Of a stretch of DNA of 64,000 nt, positions 8,139 through 16,223 are shown piece after piece; the first letter of the stretch is position 1; each line of letters starts with the position of its first letter. This DNA is from Planctomycetota bacterium (lineage in GTDB: Bacteria; Planctomycetota; UBA1135; UBA2386). Both the position numbers and the translations under genes were made by a program. The DNA is taken from NCBI GenBank assembly GCA_028281765.1, contig JANQJF010000050.1, positions 62,001 to 126,000 of the forward strand, given 5' to 3'. Under the pieces are notes generated by a model. It made no database searches and was not told where the DNA came from. It saw only the letters and a program-made list of their open reading frames with translations.

Positions 8139-10685
8139 ATGCCGAGGCCGTCCCCGCACTCGATGACCGATCTCCCGCAGCAAACCGTCCTCAACGAGTT
8201 CCTGAAGGCGCTGATCGAGGATCGGGATGCCGGCTCGATTCAGGATCTGGATCACTATCTCGGACGATTCCCCGGCCATGCCGAGGTTCTCGCGCGGGAG
8301 TATCTCGAATTCACGGACGCGGAACGCGAGCCGGGGCCGGAGGACGAGCGGATCGGCGACTACGAGCTCGTGCGCGAGCTGGGGCGCGGGGGCCAGGGGA
8401 TCGTCTACCTGGCGCGCGACACGGCGCTCAATCGGGACGTCGCGCTGAAGGTCCTGCGCGCGGGCTCGGACCTGTCGGCCGGGGCGCTCGCGCGCTTTCG
8501 GCGGGAGGCCGAGATCACGGCGGGTCTCGACCATCCGGGAATCTGCACCGTGTTCGATGCGGGCACCCACCAAGGGTTCGCCTTCATCGCGATGCGCTAC
8601 GTGGACGGTGAGCCGCTGTCCGTCCGTTGCCGTGCAGAAACACCGCCGGACGCCGCGGGTATCGACGATGCGCTGCGTGTGGTGCAAGAGGCGGCACGTG
8701 CTCTCCACGCCGCGCACGATGCCGGCGTGATCCATCGTGACGTCAAGCCGGCGAACATCCTGATCACCGCGGACGGTCGTCCTGTTCTCACCGACTTCGG
8801 CCTCGCATCGATCGAGGGTGAGGGCCTCACGCTGACGCGGACGGGGGATCTCCTCGGCACGCCGGCGTACATGTCTCCCGAACAGATCGCGCTCGAGCGG
8901 AACCGCGTCGATCGGCGCACCGACGTCTACTCGCTCGGTGTCACTCTCTTCGAATGTCTTACCGCGTGTCGACCGTTCGAGGCGCCGACTCGCGAAGGGA
9001 CGTATCACGCGATCCTGACGGAGCCGACTCCTGCCCCGGCACGGCGCAATCCGCTCGTGCCGCGTGACGTCGAGGTGATTCTCGAAACCGCGATGGAGAA
9101 GGATCCCGAGCGGCGGTACCAGACCGCAGCGGCATTCGCCGACGACCTCGGCCGCGCGTTGCGTCGCGAGCCGATCGCGGCGCGCCCGATCGGCCGCATC
9201 GTGAGGGTGTCGCGATGGGCGCAGCGCAACCCGGCGCTCGCGGCGGCAACCGTCGTCACGATCATCGCGATCACGGTGATCGGCATCGGCGTGACGACGC
9301 AGAACCGCCAGCTGCGCGATCTCAACGAGAAGGCGCTCAACAGCGCATCGGTGGCGAGCTCGCAACGCGAACGGGCGGAAGACGCGCTCGCGCGGCTGTC
9401 GCGACTGTCCGACGACTTGCGGCTGCGCAACCTCCGGAGTCGCCAGGACGAGCTGTGGCCGTCGGCGCCGGCGCAGCTGACCCCGCTGAAGACCTGGCTC
9501 GAAGACGCGGAGGGCCTCGTCGCGCAGCGTGACTTCCACGCGGCGAGTCTGGCTGCGCTCGAGAAGCAACGCGGAGAGGATGCGGATGCCGATTTGCTGT
9601 GGCGTCTCGAAATCTCGACTCGACTCGTCGAGGGCCTCGACGAGATCGCCAAGCCCGAGAGCGGGCTGATCGCGCGCGTGCGCGAGCGCGCGCGTCGGGC
9701 GTCGACCATTCACGAGCGGAGTATCACCACGCACGCGGACGACTGGGCGCGCGTGCGCAGAGAGCTACGCAACGATGCGCGATTCGCGGGACTCGACTTG
9801 CGTCCGCAGCTCGGCTTGGTCCCGCTCGGCCGCGATCCCGACTCCGGGCTGCAGGAGTTCCTGCACCTCGAGATGCACGCCGGTCCGATTCCGTCGCGTG
9901 AGTCGAGTCCGCGTATCTCGATCGACGAAGATTTCGGTCTCGTATTCGTGCTCGTGCCGGGAGGCACGTTCGCGATGGGTGCTTCGACCGAAGGTCCGAA
10001 CGCGGATCCGGTCGCGTTCGAGATCGAGTGGCCCGTACACTCCGTGACGCTCGACCCGTTCTTCATCGCGAAGTACGAAGTCAATCAAGCGCAGTACGCG
10101 CGATTCACGGGTCGGCGACCGTCGTGGTTCCGACCGGAGAAGGAGTTCAACCACATCACGGTTTCGCACCTTCACCCGGTGACAAACATCAGCTGGCACG
10201 ACGCGACGCGTTTCGCGTTCCAGCTCGGGCTGTCGCTCGCGACCGAAGCGCAGTGGGAGTACGCGTGTCGCGCCGGCTCGGTCACGCCGTACTTCTTCGG
10301 CGATCGCAGTCTCGACGACTTCGCGAACCTCGCAGACGTGTCGTTCTCGGACGTGTTCGGTCAGGACCCGTTCTCGACCGAGTTCGAGGACGGCTTCGGA
10401 GTCACGGCCCCGGTCGGTTCGTTTCGGCCGAACGACTTCGGGCTCTACGACATGGTCGGCAACGTGTTCGAGTGGTGCCGAGACGGGATCGTCAGCTACG
10501 AGAAGGCGGTGCCGTCGGGACCGGACGGTCTGCGACCGAGCCCATCGAGTTCGCGCGTGCTGCGGGGCGGTAGCTACAAGACCCTGCCGCGTCGCGCGCG
10601 GAGCTCGGCGCGCGCATTCCAGGCCCCGAAAGTCAGCACGAGCGAGCTCGGGATCCGGCTGGTCCGGCCGATCGAAGAAGAGTGA
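8139..10685 (+). CDS. Transmembrane Ser/Thr kinase with C-terminal FGE-fold domain
   Basis: 848-residue Hanks-type kinase. Kinase domain about residues 70-340: glycine loop LGRGGQGIVY, lysine in VALKVL, catalytic HRDVKPANI, DFGLA and the GTPAYMSPEQ activation segment. One membrane helix at about 366-388 (AAATVVTIIAITVIGIGV) is followed by a charged linker. Residues about 600-848 match the formylglycine-generating-enzyme fold (VPGGTFAMG, VTNISWHDA, LATEAQWEYACRAG, DMVGNVFEW, RVLRGGSY). After RVLRGGSY there is KTLPRRARSS, without the catalytic cysteines that follow the same motif in true FGE enzymes, so the domain is probably a binding module on the far side of the membrane. The ATG at 8163 is an alternative start; GGGAG lies too close to 8139 to decide. 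Divergent from the ECF sigma gene at 7421-8080. Confidence 0.9.
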   Translation: MPRPSPHSMTDLPQQTVLNEFLKALIEDRDAGSIQDLDHYLGRFPGHAEVLAREYLEFTDAEREPGPEDERIGDYELVRELGRGGQGIVYLARDTALNRDVALKVLRAGSDLSAGALARFRREAEITAGLDHPGICTVFDAGTHQGFAFIAMRYVDGEPLSVRCRAETPPDAAGIDDALRVVQEAARALHAAHDAGVIHRDVKPANILITADGRPVLTDFGLASIEGEGLTLTRTGDLLGTPAYMSPEQIALERNRVDRRTDVYSLGVTLFECLTACRPFEAPTREGTYHAILTEPTPAPARRNPLVPRDVEVILETAMEKDPERRYQTAAAFADDLGRALRREPIAARPIGRIVRVSRWAQRNPALAAATVVTIIAITVIGIGVTTQNRQLRDLNEKALNSASVASSQRERAEDALARLSRLSDDLRLRNLRSRQDELWPSAPAQLTPLKTWLEDAEGLVAQRDFHAASLAALEKQRGEDADADLLWRLEISTRLVEGLDEIAKPESGLIARVRERARRASTIHERSITTHADDWARVRRELRNDARFAGLDLRPQLGLVPLGRDPDSGLQEFLHLEMHAGPIPSRESSPRISIDEDFGLVFVLVPGGTFAMGASTEGPNADPVAFEIEWPVHSVTLDPFFIAKYEVNQAQYARFTGRRPSWFRPEKEFNHITVSHLHPVTNISWHDATRFAFQLGLSLATEAQWEYACRAGSVTPYFFGDRSLDDFANLADVSFSDVFGQDPFSTEFEDGFGVTAPVGSFRPNDFGLYDMVGNVFEWCRDGIVSYEKAVPSGPDGLRPSPSSSRVLRGGSYKTLPRRARSSARAFQAPKVSTSELGIRLVRPIEEE

Positions 10686-10754
10686 CGAAATCCCAGGGTC
10701 GCGGGGGACGCTCACCCTTGTTCTGCGTAGGGATCCGCTATCTGCTAGTGAACC

Positions 10755-10775
10755 GCCATCGGAACTTCCGATGGC
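10755..10775. promoter_or_regulatory. Perfect 21-base dyad upstream of the HMA lipoprotein gene
   Basis: GCCATCGGAA-C-TTCCGATGGC is a perfect inverted repeat with ten-base arms, ending 22 bases before the ATG at 10797 and 12 bases before its AGGA. It could be an operator, an mRNA 5' hairpin, or the terminator of the kinase gene ending at 10685; no T-run follows, which argues against the last option. Confidence 0.55.
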
Positions 10776-10796
10776 TCACCCAACCCAGGACACATG

Positions 10797-11114
10797 ATGA
10801 ATCTGAAGACGATCGCGCTGGTTGGCGCTCTGAGCTTCGCGGGCTGCACCGCGGAAGCCGAGCCGGCCAAGCCCTCCACTCCGGAGAGCGGCACCCCCGC
10901 GGGGACGCTCGCCAAGTTCGAACTCAACAAGGTCCCTTGAGGCAGTTGTGTCGCCACCGTGCGTGGCGCTCTCGGCAAGCTCGAAGGTATTTCGAACGTC
11001 GACATCAAGGTCGACGTGAAGGAGTTCTCGGTCGAGTACGACAAGGCCAAGGTCGACCCGGCCAAGATCCTCGCCGCACTCGAAGCCGCGGGTGAGCCGG
11101 CCAAGAAGCTCTGA
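10797..11114 (+). CDS. HMA-domain lipoprotein, candidate selenoprotein (in-frame TGA at 10938-10940 read as Sec)
   Basis: Short 105-residue protein if the TGA at codon 48 is read through. Codons 1-17 form a lipoprotein signal (MNLKTIALVGALSFAGC, lipobox FAGC); AGGA lies six bases before this ATG (another ATG is directly upstream at 10794). After a Pro/Glu-rich linker comes a complete heavy-metal-associated fold: beta strand KFELNKVP, then TGA-G-S-Cys, helix VRGALGKLEGI, strands NVDIKVDVKEFSVEY, and VDPAKILAALEAAGE. In HMA proteins the metal-binding motif is CxxC, and the TGA occupies the first cysteine, giving UxxC. Directly after it lies the stem-loop CGCCAC-CGTGC-GTGGCG (10952-10968), whose loop starts 18 bases after the TGA. 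The family binds and passes on soft metal ions such as copper or mercury. A nonsense mutation is the alternative, but the downstream half is fully conserved in frame. Confidence 0.85.
10952..10968 (+). promoter_or_regulatory. Candidate bacterial SECIS hairpin (HMA lipoprotein)
   Basis: Six-base perfect stem CGCCAC/GTGGCG with a five-base loop CGTGC. The loop begins 18 bases after the TGA and has G at its second position, both within what is known of bacterial SECIS elements (stem-loop immediately downstream of UGA, G near the start of the apical loop). Confidence 0.65.
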
Positions 11115-11130
11115 AAGTCTGGCTTGGCTT

Positions 11131-11154
11131 CGCGGGTCGCGGCGGCGACCCGCG
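11131..11154. terminator. Bidirectional hairpin between convergent genes
   Basis: Perfect ten-base stem CGCGGGTCGC/GCGACCCGCG with loop GGCG, placed between the stop of the HMA lipoprotein (11114) and the stop of the convergent gene (11164). No strong T-run on either side, so termination is inferred from position and stem strength. Confidence 0.6.
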
Positions 11155-11163
11155 CGGCTGCGG

Positions 11164-13008
11164 TTACTCGCGATCCCAGATCGCTTCGAAGTAGCCGATC
11201 AGCATCTCTTCTTCGGTCTGCAGGCCGAAGAACACGGATGCATCCGGATCCGGGTTGTACGGATTCGATTTGCTGTTGTCGAAGACGGCGATCCCGCGCA
11301 GGCGTTCGCCGCGCTCGAAGCGTATCGGCTGCTCGAGCACGTACTGCAGTTGCCAGTCGAAGTCGAACTCCGGCACGTCGAGCAAGACCTCTTCGGAGCC
11401 GTCGCGGCGCTCGAGCACGTAGCGGAACGACTTGCCGCGCAGGTGCATGTGCGGTGACAGCGACAGTAGCTGCCCGCCGCGCTGGAAGCGGTGTTCGATG
11501 ACCTCTTCGTGATTCTCCGCTTGCGGCGGGATCTCGAAGGTCACCGATGTCATTGCATGCATATCGCGCACTTCTTTGGGCGGCGTGTCGCGGAACTTCA
11601 GACCGAGCGACGTGACGGTCTCGCGCTCCGTGCCGTCGGGCGTGTAGTGGATCTGGAACACGATCGTCGCGCCCGCGGGCAAGAAGATCGCGCGGTCCGG
11701 ATGCGAGTCCATCGGAATGTCGCCGGGCAGCTGCGCGACGAAGAACCCGAACACGCCGCCGCCGGCGACGCGGAAGTCGCGAAGGTACTTCTGATTGCGC
11801 AGCATGTGCTCGCGACGCTCGCCGCGCGGCAGGTGTCGGAAGAGATCCATCACGCCCCACTTGGGCTCCCACGGAGCGCCCGGCTTCTTGCGCCGCCCTT
11901 TCGGCGGAATCACGAACGTCAGCACGTGGTGCACGACCTCGTTGCCGGTCGATCGGATCTGCGCGGCGCTGACCCACTTGTGCTCGTCGAACTTCGTGCG
12001 CACGCGCACGTAGCGGTAGGGCAGCGTGCCCTCGGCCGGCACGCGATACTTCGGCGTGTCGTAGACGATGTCCGGCTCGCCGATCGCCCACCCTGTCGGC
12101 CAAGTCGGCTTCTTCGGCGCGTGTTCCGAGTCACCCTTCGGGCAGCCGGCTTCGACCCATCGCTCGATCGTCGCGATCTCCTCCGTGGAGAGCGACGAGT
12201 CGTTCGCGAACTTGCCGAACTTCGGACTGGCGCCCCACGGGGGCATCCGCCGGTCGCTGACGACCTCCGAGATCATGTCGGCCCAGCCGTGCGCGTCGTC
12301 GAAGTCCTCGAGCGCGAACGGCGCGGCGGTGCCGTCCCGATGGCATCGTGCGCAGTGCGCGTTCAGAATCGGCTGGACGTCGCGGTGGAACGTTGGCGCG
12401 CCGGCAGGAGCGTTCGCGGGTGGTTCCCAGTTGAGGCCGAGTGCACAGCCGAGCGGATCGGTGTGTCGGATTGCGTCGGTCTTGCCCGCCAACACGACAT
12501 CGAGAGCATCGCGCAGGTAATGGGTGCTCGGCTCGTCCTTGCGGTACGTGCCGACGCCGCCGTGCTCTGACTTCTCGTAGCCGTACTGATCGTCGATCGC
12601 GCCGCGGTAGCGAATCGCGCCCGTGGGGTCGAGAACCAGGACTTCAGTCGTGCGCGTCGTCGAGAAGCGCCTTGCCAGGCGGCCGCCGCGGTCGTGCACG
12701 CGCGCGAGTCGCGTCGGCACGTCGAGCTTGCGAAACCGCGACAGCTCGTCCTGCACGTTCGAATCGATCAAGAAGAACCGTGCGCCACGCTTGCCGTACT
12801 CCTGCGCGATTCGGCCGAGTCGCGGCAGGTAGACCTTCGACATCGGGCAGTCGAGCCCGTGCCACGCGAGCACCGTCGCGTCGGTGTGTGGGATCTGCTT
12901 CGGACCGAAGAAGTCCCCGGCGAGCGAGCGCAGAGTCCACGACTCTGACTGCGCGGCTGCCGTCGCGGTGAGGAGGAGCGTCGTGGCGAGCGAGAGGCGT
13001 GAGATCAC
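11164..13008 (-). CDS. Secreted redoxin / cytochrome c / copper-monooxygenase-like protein
   Basis: 614-residue exported protein. The GTG at 13008 opens a signal peptide (VISRLSLATTLLLTATAAAQ); the frame is open further upstream but without a better start. Residues about 25-200 are a thioredoxin/redoxin-like domain (ATVLAWHGLDCPMSKVYLP). Residues about 215-300 contain one c-type haem motif, CARCH (HCARCHRDGTAAPF), with a possible distal methionine in RRMPPWG. The C-terminal half resembles the PHM-like copper type II monooxygenase fold: NEVVHHVLTF, IVFQIHYTP and SPHMHLRGKSF supply the expected histidines and methionine. This combination occurs in proteins of Planctomycetes and Verrucomicrobia; the reaction is unknown. 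It ends convergently with the HMA lipoprotein, which may hint at a shared copper theme. No missing key residue seen. Confidence 0.88.
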   Translation of the reverse strand: MISRLSLATTLLLTATAAAQSESWTLRSLAGDFFGPKQIPHTDATVLAWHGLDCPMSKVYLPRLGRIAQEYGKRGARFFLIDSNVQDELSRFRKLDVPTRLARVHDRGGRLARRFSTTRTTEVLVLDPTGAIRYRGAIDDQYGYEKSEHGGVGTYRKDEPSTHYLRDALDVVLAGKTDAIRHTDPLGCALGLNWEPPANAPAGAPTFHRDVQPILNAHCARCHRDGTAAPFALEDFDDAHGWADMISEVVSDRRMPPWGASPKFGKFANDSSLSTEEIATIERWVEAGCPKGDSEHAPKKPTWPTGWAIGEPDIVYDTPKYRVPAEGTLPYRYVRVRTKFDEHKWVSAAQIRSTGNEVVHHVLTFVIPPKGRRKKPGAPWEPKWGVMDLFRHLPRGERREHMLRNQKYLRDFRVAGGGVFGFFVAQLPGDIPMDSHPDRAIFLPAGATIVFQIHYTPDGTERETVTSLGLKFRDTPPKEVRDMHAMTSVTFEIPPQAENHEEVIEHRFQRGGQLLSLSPHMHLRGKSFRYVLERRDGSEEVLLDVPEFDFDWQLQYVLEQPIRFERGERLRGIAVFDNSKSNPYNPDPDASVFFGLQTEEEMLIGYFEAIWDRE

Positions 13009-13168
13009 GCGGAGAGCGTAGCGCTTCTGATGGGTGTGCGGCAGCTCCGAACGGCGGTCAGCGGTCACGTCGCGCCGCTGAGATTTGCTGTAACGGACTC
13101 CTGCCGCCTCGCGATCTGTGCGGTGAGACACCGTCGTCTCGTTCTCCAATCACAAGGAACCGCAATCG

Positions 13169-13825
13169 ATGTCGTATTCTCCCCCTTCCAGATTCAGCGT
13201 GGCCAGACTCACCGCGAGCGTGCTCGCCGCGGGCGTGATCTGGACTTCGACTTCCCAATCCGAGGCTGGCGTCGTCCAGCCCGAACTCCGCGAGGCGATC
13301 ACGCGAGGGCAGCATGAAGACCTGTCTCGCAAGGCAACCGCGTACGTCGCCCCGAAGGATCTCGCCGACCTCGTGAAAGAGGCCGATCGCATCGTGATCG
13401 GACGCGTCGCGCACTCGGAGGCCTCGTGGCACCCGACGCGCAAGCTGATCTTCACGCACGCGTCCATCGTCGTCGAAGACACGCTGAAAGGTGATCCCGT
13501 TGCGACCGCGACCGTCTCGACGATGGGCGGCATCGTCGGCGACACGCAGCTGACCGTGTCCGCTGCGCAGCACCTGCGGCCGGAAGCGCGGATGGCGTTG
13601 TTCCTCAAGTGGTCTCCCGAGTTCGGGCTCTGGATCGCGTGTGGCGCGTCGCAGGGCAAGTTCACGGTCCTGCGTGACGGTGGCCGGGACCTCGTCCAGC
13701 CGACAGTGCGCTACGTGACCGAGTCGTACGTGCCGTTCGCGGAACACGATACGCGTGGGTGCGTCGAGTTCGGCGCGTTCCGGGACGTCGTTCGCAGCCT
13801 CGTCGAAGAAGGAGAAGGCCGATGA
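13169..13825 (+). CDS. Exported protein of unknown function, coupled to a matrixin-like protease
   Basis: 218 residues with an N-terminal signal-like stretch (VARLTASVLAAGVIWTSTS). The rest is soluble; notable segments are DLADLVKEADRIVIGRV, FTHASIVVEDTLKGD and ARMALFLKWSPEFGLWI, a beta-rich pattern I cannot assign to a named family. Its stop overlaps the ATG of the metalloprotease gene (ATGA at 13822-13825), so the two are translationally coupled and probably act together, perhaps as inhibitor, chaperone or partner; that role is inference. Confidence 0.78.
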   Translation: MSYSPPSRFSVARLTASVLAAGVIWTSTSQSEAGVVQPELREAITRGQHEDLSRKATAYVAPKDLADLVKEADRIVIGRVAHSEASWHPTRKLIFTHASIVVEDTLKGDPVATATVSTMGGIVGDTQLTVSAAQHLRPEARMALFLKWSPEFGLWIACGASQGKFTVLRDGGRDLVQPTVRYVTESYVPFAEHDTRGCVEFGAFRDVVRSLVEEGEGR

Positions 13826-15645
13826 TCTTCTCCACGACACTCGCGGTTCTCGGCGCCATGTCGAGCGCTTCCGCCATCAGTGCGCCGGTCGCCCCCGCGG
13901 CCCCGCACGGGCCGATTCTGAACGCGATCGGTGGCGTGCCGACACCGCTGAGCTGGCCGATCAACTCGACGATCACGATGCGCTACGACGCGGCGCTCGG
14001 CGATCCGTCGACCTTCCCGGCGAGCATCGTTCCGGGCAGCACGCCCCGCATCGCGTGCAACGCCGGTGCCGCGGTGTGGACCGCCATTGCGCCGATTTCG
14101 ATCGTCGACGGTGGACTCACGTCGGCGACGTCCGTCGGGGCGGATGGGACCAACCTCGTGACGTTCTCCGATCCGGCACTGGCGGCGGCGGGATTCATCG
14201 CTGCGGCCTTCGTGTTTTCGAACGTGACCGACGGGACGATCTTCGAGTCGGACATCGGCTTCTCGGGCGCTTTCCTGTTCGACACGACGGGGACGGCTCC
14301 GACCGCGTTCGATATCCAGCACGTCGCGGCACACGAGTACGGCCATCTCCTCGGCCTCGAGCACTCCGCGATCGTCGGCTCGTCGCTGTTCCCGTTCACC
14401 CCGCCCGGTGCGCGCTGGGCGCGCACGCTCGCGGATGACGACATCGCGGGCATCCAGACGCTCTATCCGACGGTGCAGACCTTCAACGCGGTCGGCGCGG
14501 TGCAAGGTCAACTGACGCGAGCGTTCGGGGGCGTGATCGTGCCGATCCCGGGTGCGCACATCCTCGCGATCGACTCCGTCGACGGACGCGTGGTCGCCGC
14601 GACGTTCTCGGACGCGAACGGCAACTACCTGCTGACCGGCGTGCCGGCGGGACTCTACAACCTGCAGGCCGAGCCGCTCGACGGCCCGGTGCTGCCCGGC
14701 AACTTGATCGGGACGTCGTGGGCGACGGTCGCCTTCGACACGACGTTCGGCGAAGCCCGGACCGGCAGCGTCACGGTGCGCAACGCGCAGATCACGACGC
14801 GCAACTTCAGCGCGGTGACGCCGGCCAACGCGAGCATTCAGGCGATGTTCGCGAACTGCTTCGGCATCGGAGTCTCGGGCAATCCGCTGACGACGGCGCC
14901 GCTGACGCTCGTGAAGCCACCCGCCGGGCTCAGCTACAACTGCAGCCTCTTCCTCAACGGGCCCGGAATCAATCCGACCGGCGCGCCGGCTCCCGCGGGT
15001 CCCATGGCCGTCAACGTCAGTCCCGGCATCACGATCACCGGTCCGTTCCAAGGCGGATTCTTCACCGGTGCGGGTGGCGTCATGTTCCCGTACGCCCGCT
15101 ATCAGATGACGATCACGCCGCAGGTCGCGCCGGGACAGCACAACATCGTGCTCAACACCTACACCGGACCTATCCTCGGTCAGGGTGGGCAGATCCTGTT
15201 CTCGGGCGCGATCGACATCGTCGAGACCTCGCCGCCGACCGCGCAATCGATCGTCTACGGCACGGGCTGCAGTGGTCTCGGCGGTCCGCTGACGATGAGT
15301 TCGACCGGCCTGCCGACGCTCGGCGCTCCGTACTCGGCGACAGTCGGGCCGTTCGCCGCGAACGAGCACGCGCTCCTCGTCACGACGGAGTTCGCCGGCA
15401 TCGACAACCTGTCGGGCGTGTCGGGGTGCACGAGTGCGCTGCTGAACCTCGGGTCGTTGCTGCCGGATCCGTTCGGCGTCACCGTCGGTCCGTTCGGTGG
15501 TGGTCCGACGGGCACGGTGACCTTCGACCTGTCGATCCCGAACATTCCGATCCTGGCCGGATTCACGTTCCATCACCAGGCCTTCGCGGTGTCGACGAGC
15601 GCGGCGGTGCGCACGTCACCCGGCCTGCGCAGCGTGATTCAGTAG
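13822..15645 (+). CDS. Secreted matrixin-type zinc metalloprotease
   Basis: 607-residue exported protease of the M10 type. The N-terminal signal runs to about residue 19 (LAVLGAMSSASA). The catalytic domain, about residues 30-220, has the zinc motif HEYGHLLGLEHS (HExxHxxGxxH) preceded by FDIQHVAA and followed by DDIAGIQTLYP, a standard ending of matrixin domains. A carboxypeptidase-regulatory-like repeat follows (GRVVAATFSDANGNYLLTGVPAGLYNL), then a long beta-rich region and a C-terminal module (VYGTGCSGLGGPLTMSSTG...) similar in style to the other secreted proteins. No autoinhibitory cysteine-switch propeptide is evident. Its last bases overlap the convergent sigma gene. Confidence 0.9.
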   Translation: MIFSTTLAVLGAMSSASAISAPVAPAAPHGPILNAIGGVPTPLSWPINSTITMRYDAALGDPSTFPASIVPGSTPRIACNAGAAVWTAIAPISIVDGGLTSATSVGADGTNLVTFSDPALAAAGFIAAAFVFSNVTDGTIFESDIGFSGAFLFDTTGTAPTAFDIQHVAAHEYGHLLGLEHSAIVGSSLFPFTPPGARWARTLADDDIAGIQTLYPTVQTFNAVGAVQGQLTRAFGGVIVPIPGAHILAIDSVDGRVVAATFSDANGNYLLTGVPAGLYNLQAEPLDGPVLPGNLIGTSWATVAFDTTFGEARTGSVTVRNAQITTRNFSAVTPANASIQAMFANCFGIGVSGNPLTTAPLTLVKPPAGLSYNCSLFLNGPGINPTGAPAPAGPMAVNVSPGITITGPFQGGFFTGAGGVMFPYARYQMTITPQVAPGQHNIVLNTYTGPILGQGGQILFSGAIDIVETSPPTAQSIVYGTGCSGLGGPLTMSSTGLPTLGAPYSATVGPFAANEHALLVTTEFAGIDNLSGVSGCTSALLNLGSLLPDPFGVTVGPFGGGPTGTVTFDLSIPNIPILAGFTFHHQAFAVSTSAAVRTSPGLRSVIQ

Positions 15646-16223
15646 GTGAGGGACAGCTTGCGCCGCGCGCGGAGGAACAGGACCCGCACCGTCTCCGCGC
15701 GCGCGTAGCCCATTCGCTCGGCGATCTCCGCGTACTCCATGCCGTGGAGAATCCGGAGTCTGAGCACGGTCTCGTGACGCGCACTCAACTGGCTGAGCGC
15801 GGCGACGAGACGCTGCTCGAGCTCGGCGGCACGCGCCGCGACCGACTGCGTCGTCGCGTCGTCGGCGAGATCCTGAGGCCGTTCGAGCCGGACCTGTCGA
15901 TCGAATCCGCGCTTGCGCGCGCTCGATCGGCGCCACGTGTTGACGCGCTGGGCATCGGCGATGCGATCGACCCAGCTCCAGAACTCTTCTCGTGTGCGCG
16001 ATTCGAACGTCACGAGGCGTTTGACGACTTCGACCAGCGTGTCCTGCGCGATGTCGTCCGGCGAGTGCGTATCCGGAAGCATGCGATCGCGGAGCCTGGT
16101 GCGCACGCGTGCGGTGATCTTCTCGCAGAGTCGGCCCCACGCCTCCGGCGTGCCGTGGTCTCGCGCGTCCCGGGTGTCGGCCAAAGTGCTGGGGATCGGT
16201 GTGCTGGGGATCGGCTCGTCCAT
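15639..16223 (-). CDS. ECF-type sigma factor
   Basis: 194-residue sigma-70 family protein. Region 2 appears as SPDDIAQDTLVEVVKRLVTFES with EEFWSWVDRIADAQRVNTWRR. Region 4 is LSARHETVLRLRILHGMEYAEIAERMGYARAETVRV. It is translated from an ATG that overlaps the stop of the kinase gene by one base (TGATG at 16221-16225), so kinase and sigma factor form an operon and very likely a signalling pair. The 3' end overlaps the convergent protease gene by seven bases. Confidence 0.9.
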   Translation of the reverse strand: MDEPIPSTPIPSTLADTRDARDHGTPEAWGRLCEKITARVRTRLRDRMLPDTHSPDDIAQDTLVEVVKRLVTFESRTREEFWSWVDRIADAQRVNTWRRSSARKRGFDRQVRLERPQDLADDATTQSVAARAAELEQRLVAALSQLSARHETVLRLRILHGMEYAEIAERMGYARAETVRVLFLRARRKLSLTY

